The position numbers and the translations under genes were made by a program. This document shows positions 31,961-33,720 of a stretch of DNA of 33,720 bases, in pieces. Position 1 is the first letter of the stretch. Each line of letters begins with the position of its first letter. The stretch is taken from assembly GCA_030247555.1 (NCBI GenBank), contig JAOTSD010000044.1, positions 1-33,720 on the forward strand, read 5' to 3'. The notes beneath the pieces were generated by a model. The model was not told where the DNA came from. It searched no databases and was given only the letters and a program-made list of their open reading frames with translations. The stretch comes from Siculibacillus sp. (GTDB lineage: Bacteria > Pseudomonadota > Alphaproteobacteria > Rhizobiales > Ancalomicrobiaceae).

Positions 31961-32731
31961 ATGCGCTCCCTTCTCTCCGTCGCCGCACTTCTCGCACTCG
32001 TCGACCCGGCCTTCGCCCATTTCCAGGAGATCATCCCCTCCGCCGACGTCCTTCCCGACGGCGGCGAGGTGCAACTCGATCTCGTCTTCACCCACCCGAT
32101 GGAGGGTGGACCGGTGATGGAGATGGCGAAGCCGAAGCGGGTCGGCGTGGTCCATCTCGACGAGGCGAGCGATCTCACCGGTGCGTTGGTCGAGAAGAAG
32201 ATCGACGGCAAGACCGCCTGGACGGTTTCCACCGGCCTCGCCGAGCCCGGCGCGGCGATCTTCCACGTCGAGCCGCGGCCCTATTGGGAGCCGGCGGAGA
32301 GGAAGTGGATCATCCATTACTCCAAGGTGATCGTCGACGCCTTCGCCTCGGGCGAGGGCTGGGACCGGATGGTCGGGCTGCCGGTCGAGATCGAGCCGCT
32401 CGCCCGCCCGACCGGCCTGTGGACCGGCAACCTCTTCCGCGGCATCGTGCGCCGCAAGGGCGAGCCGGTCGCCTTCGCCGAGATCGAGGTGGAATGGCGG
32501 AACGACGGTTCGGTGAAGGCGCCGAACGACGCCTTCGTCACCCAGGTGATCAAGGCCGACCAGAACGGCGTCTTCGCCTACGCCCTGCCCCGCGCCGGCT
32601 GGTGGGGCTTCGCCGCGCTCGTCGACGGGCCGGCCGCCGAGGGGCCGAAGGGCGAAGCCGGCGCCACCGAGCTCGGGGCGCTGATCTGGGTCAAGGCGAC
32701 CGACATGGCGCCCGCCGCGCCGGCGAAGTGA
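31961..32731 (+). CDS. DUF4198 family periplasmic protein
   Basis: This 256-aa protein has a signal peptide ending PAFA after residue 19. The mature protein therefore begins HFQEIIPSADVLPDGGEV, with His as its first residue, which fits the A-H-F pattern of DUF4198. Family members are linked to nickel or cobalt uptake, and an N-terminal His can contribute to metal binding. Several beta-rich repeats follow (FRGIVRRKGEPVAFAEIEVEW and WWGFAALVDGP). No transporter genes are adjacent in this window. A GGAGG ribosome site precedes the ATG. Confidence 0.85.
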   Translation: MRSLLSVAALLALVDPAFAHFQEIIPSADVLPDGGEVQLDLVFTHPMEGGPVMEMAKPKRVGVVHLDEASDLTGALVEKKIDGKTAWTVSTGLAEPGAAIFHVEPRPYWEPAERKWIIHYSKVIVDAFASGEGWDRMVGLPVEIEPLARPTGLWTGNLFRGIVRRKGEPVAFAEIEVEWRNDGSVKAPNDAFVTQVIKADQNGVFAYALPRAGWWGFAALVDGPAAEGPKGEAGATELGALIWVKATDMAPAAPAK

Positions 32732-32831
32732 ACCGTCGAGCGCATCGGCTCGGGGCGATCGGCGGCGTTCGAGGCGAGGCGCGAGACCGTCCGTCTCCGC
32801 TCCGCGAGGAACACGGACCGCGGGGTCGGTT

Positions 32832-33720
32832 TCACCCCGGCGCGTCGCCGTCGCACCGTCCTTTCCCGGGAGTACCGGTCCCCTCCCCGACCGGTGCGAG
32901 CACCGCCGCGACCGGTTCGAAGGTCGCGACGTCACCGCCGAGGCCGCGCAGTTCCACCGTCCCGCTGCGCCGCAGGAGGCCGGGCGGAACCAGAGCCGCC
33001 GTGCCGGGACCGACGGCGATGCGGGTGCCGAGCAGTTTGTTGGCCGCCTCGAGCCTGGCGGCGGCGTTCACCGCGTCGCCGTGGGCGGTGTAGTCGAGCT
33101 TCGAGCCTAGGCCGATCTCGCCGACGATCGCTTCGCCGGTCTCGATGCCGATGCGGGTGATGCCGAAGCCGAGCGCTCGCGGCCCCGGCTCGAGGCGGGC
33201 CACCTCGCTCCAGCGCACCAGTTCGACGGCGCAGGCGACCGCCGCCTCGGCGTGGTTCGGCTGGTCGACCGGGGCGTTGAAGAAGGCGTGCACCGCGTCG
33301 CCGACGAATTTGTCGATCATGCCACCGTGGGCGACGATGATCCGCGTCATGCCCTCGAAATAGGCGTCGAGCGCCGCCACCAGCGCCTCCGGCTCCGCCC
33401 GCCGGGTCATGGCGGTGAAGTCGGCGACGTCGGTGAAGAGGGCGGTCACGACCCGTCGCTCGCCGGAAAGGCGCAGCAACGAGGGGTCCCGGACGATGAG
33501 ATCGACCACCTGCGGCGCCAGATGCTGCTCGAAGCGACGGCGGATGCGGCCGGCGTCGCGTCGCTGGCGCGAGAAGGAGACCAGCGCCGCCGTGCCGTGC
33601 CCGGCGACCAGCGCGGCGAGCGGCACCAGCGGATCGACGAGGAGATCGAAGCCGGCGGCGAGGAGCGTCGCGCCGAGGAGGGTGGCCGCGACGGCCACCG
33701 CGACGAGCGCCCCGAGGAAC
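32832..33720 (-). CDS. Class III adenylate/guanylate cyclase (5' partial)
   Basis: The gene continues past the right edge, so the N-terminus, probably a sensor and membrane region, is missing. The visible part has hydrophobic segments (residues 1-42 from the GTG at 33698) and a linker RRRFEQHLAPQVVDLIV. A class III cyclase domain then starts with VVTALFTDVADFTAMTRR, whose first metal Asp is residue 90 (numbered from that GTG). The domain continues through MIDKFVGDAVHAFF and GIETGEAIVGEIG to DYTAHGDAVNAAARLE. CHASE2-type sensor cyclases have this layout, but CHASE2 itself is not visible here. The product would make cAMP or cGMP in response to an unknown signal. Confidence 0.9.
   Translation of the reverse strand, partial: FLGALVAVAVAATLLGATLLAAGFDLLVDPLVPLAALVAGHGTAALVSFSRQRRDAGRIRRRFEQHLAPQVVDLIVRDPSLLRLSGERRVVTALFTDVADFTAMTRRAEPEALVAALDAYFEGMTRIIVAHGGMIDKFVGDAVHAFFNAPVDQPNHAEAAVACAVELVRWSEVARLEPGPRALGFGITRIGIETGEAIVGEIGLGSKLDYTAHGDAVNAAARLEAANKLLGTRIAVGPGTAALVPPGLLRRSGTVELRGLGGDVATFEPVAAVLAPVGEGTGTPGKGRCDGDAPG

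Overview
The window comes from a GC-rich alphaproteobacterium, probably Hyphomicrobiales. The evidence is indirect: a DUF1236 secreted protein, a run of small stress proteins (CsbD, DUF3309, DUF3096, PRC-barrel, CHRD, OsmC), an EcfG-type promoter (GGAAC-N17-CGTT) and a CheR/histidine-kinase/FixJ-like giant sensor. The species cannot be named from the sequence.

Layout. (1) 1-11.6 kb is chromosomal backbone. It holds the 3' part of a very large CheR-PAS-HisKA-REC-REC-LuxR sensor, a convergent DUF1236 gene, then a rightward run of small envelope and stress genes. One of these (PRC-barrel) is frameshifted. A decayed fragment of an RND-efflux outer-membrane lipoprotein, a stand-alone receiver protein, a transglutaminase-like protein and the C-terminal stump of a large serine recombinase follow. 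(2) 11,940-29,659 is a genomic island of about 17.7 kb inserted at the 3' end of a tRNA-Ser(GGA) gene. A 17-bp direct repeat of the tRNA end marks both borders. The integrase lies beside the tRNA, and a pair of 10-bp integrase-arm-like repeats sits just inside each border. (3) 29.7-33.7 kb is backbone again: tRNA-Ser, endonuclease III, an AraC-HTH/O6-alkylguanine transferase fusion, a DUF4198 secreted protein and the 3' part of a class III nucleotide cyclase.

The island carries a two-gene module with an SMC/Rad50-like ATPase. It also carries a five-gene leftward operon, hsdR-hsdM-hsdS-HipA-like kinase-DUF3037, which is a type I restriction system with two extra genes. The rest is a serine resolvase, an integrase and several orphan genes (a lipoprotein, a 257-aa protein, a 460-aa protein and an AT-rich small protein).

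The most unusual observation is a 16-bp near-palindromic site, consensus KTGCAACCGGGTKCAC. It occurs eight times in the island, always between genes, and separates the cargo into one-gene or one-operon units. Two copies lie between convergent genes and two lie only 94 bp apart with no gene between them. This resembles a cassette array without a recognisable integron integrase. It is my main candidate for an undescribed system, but the mechanism is inference.
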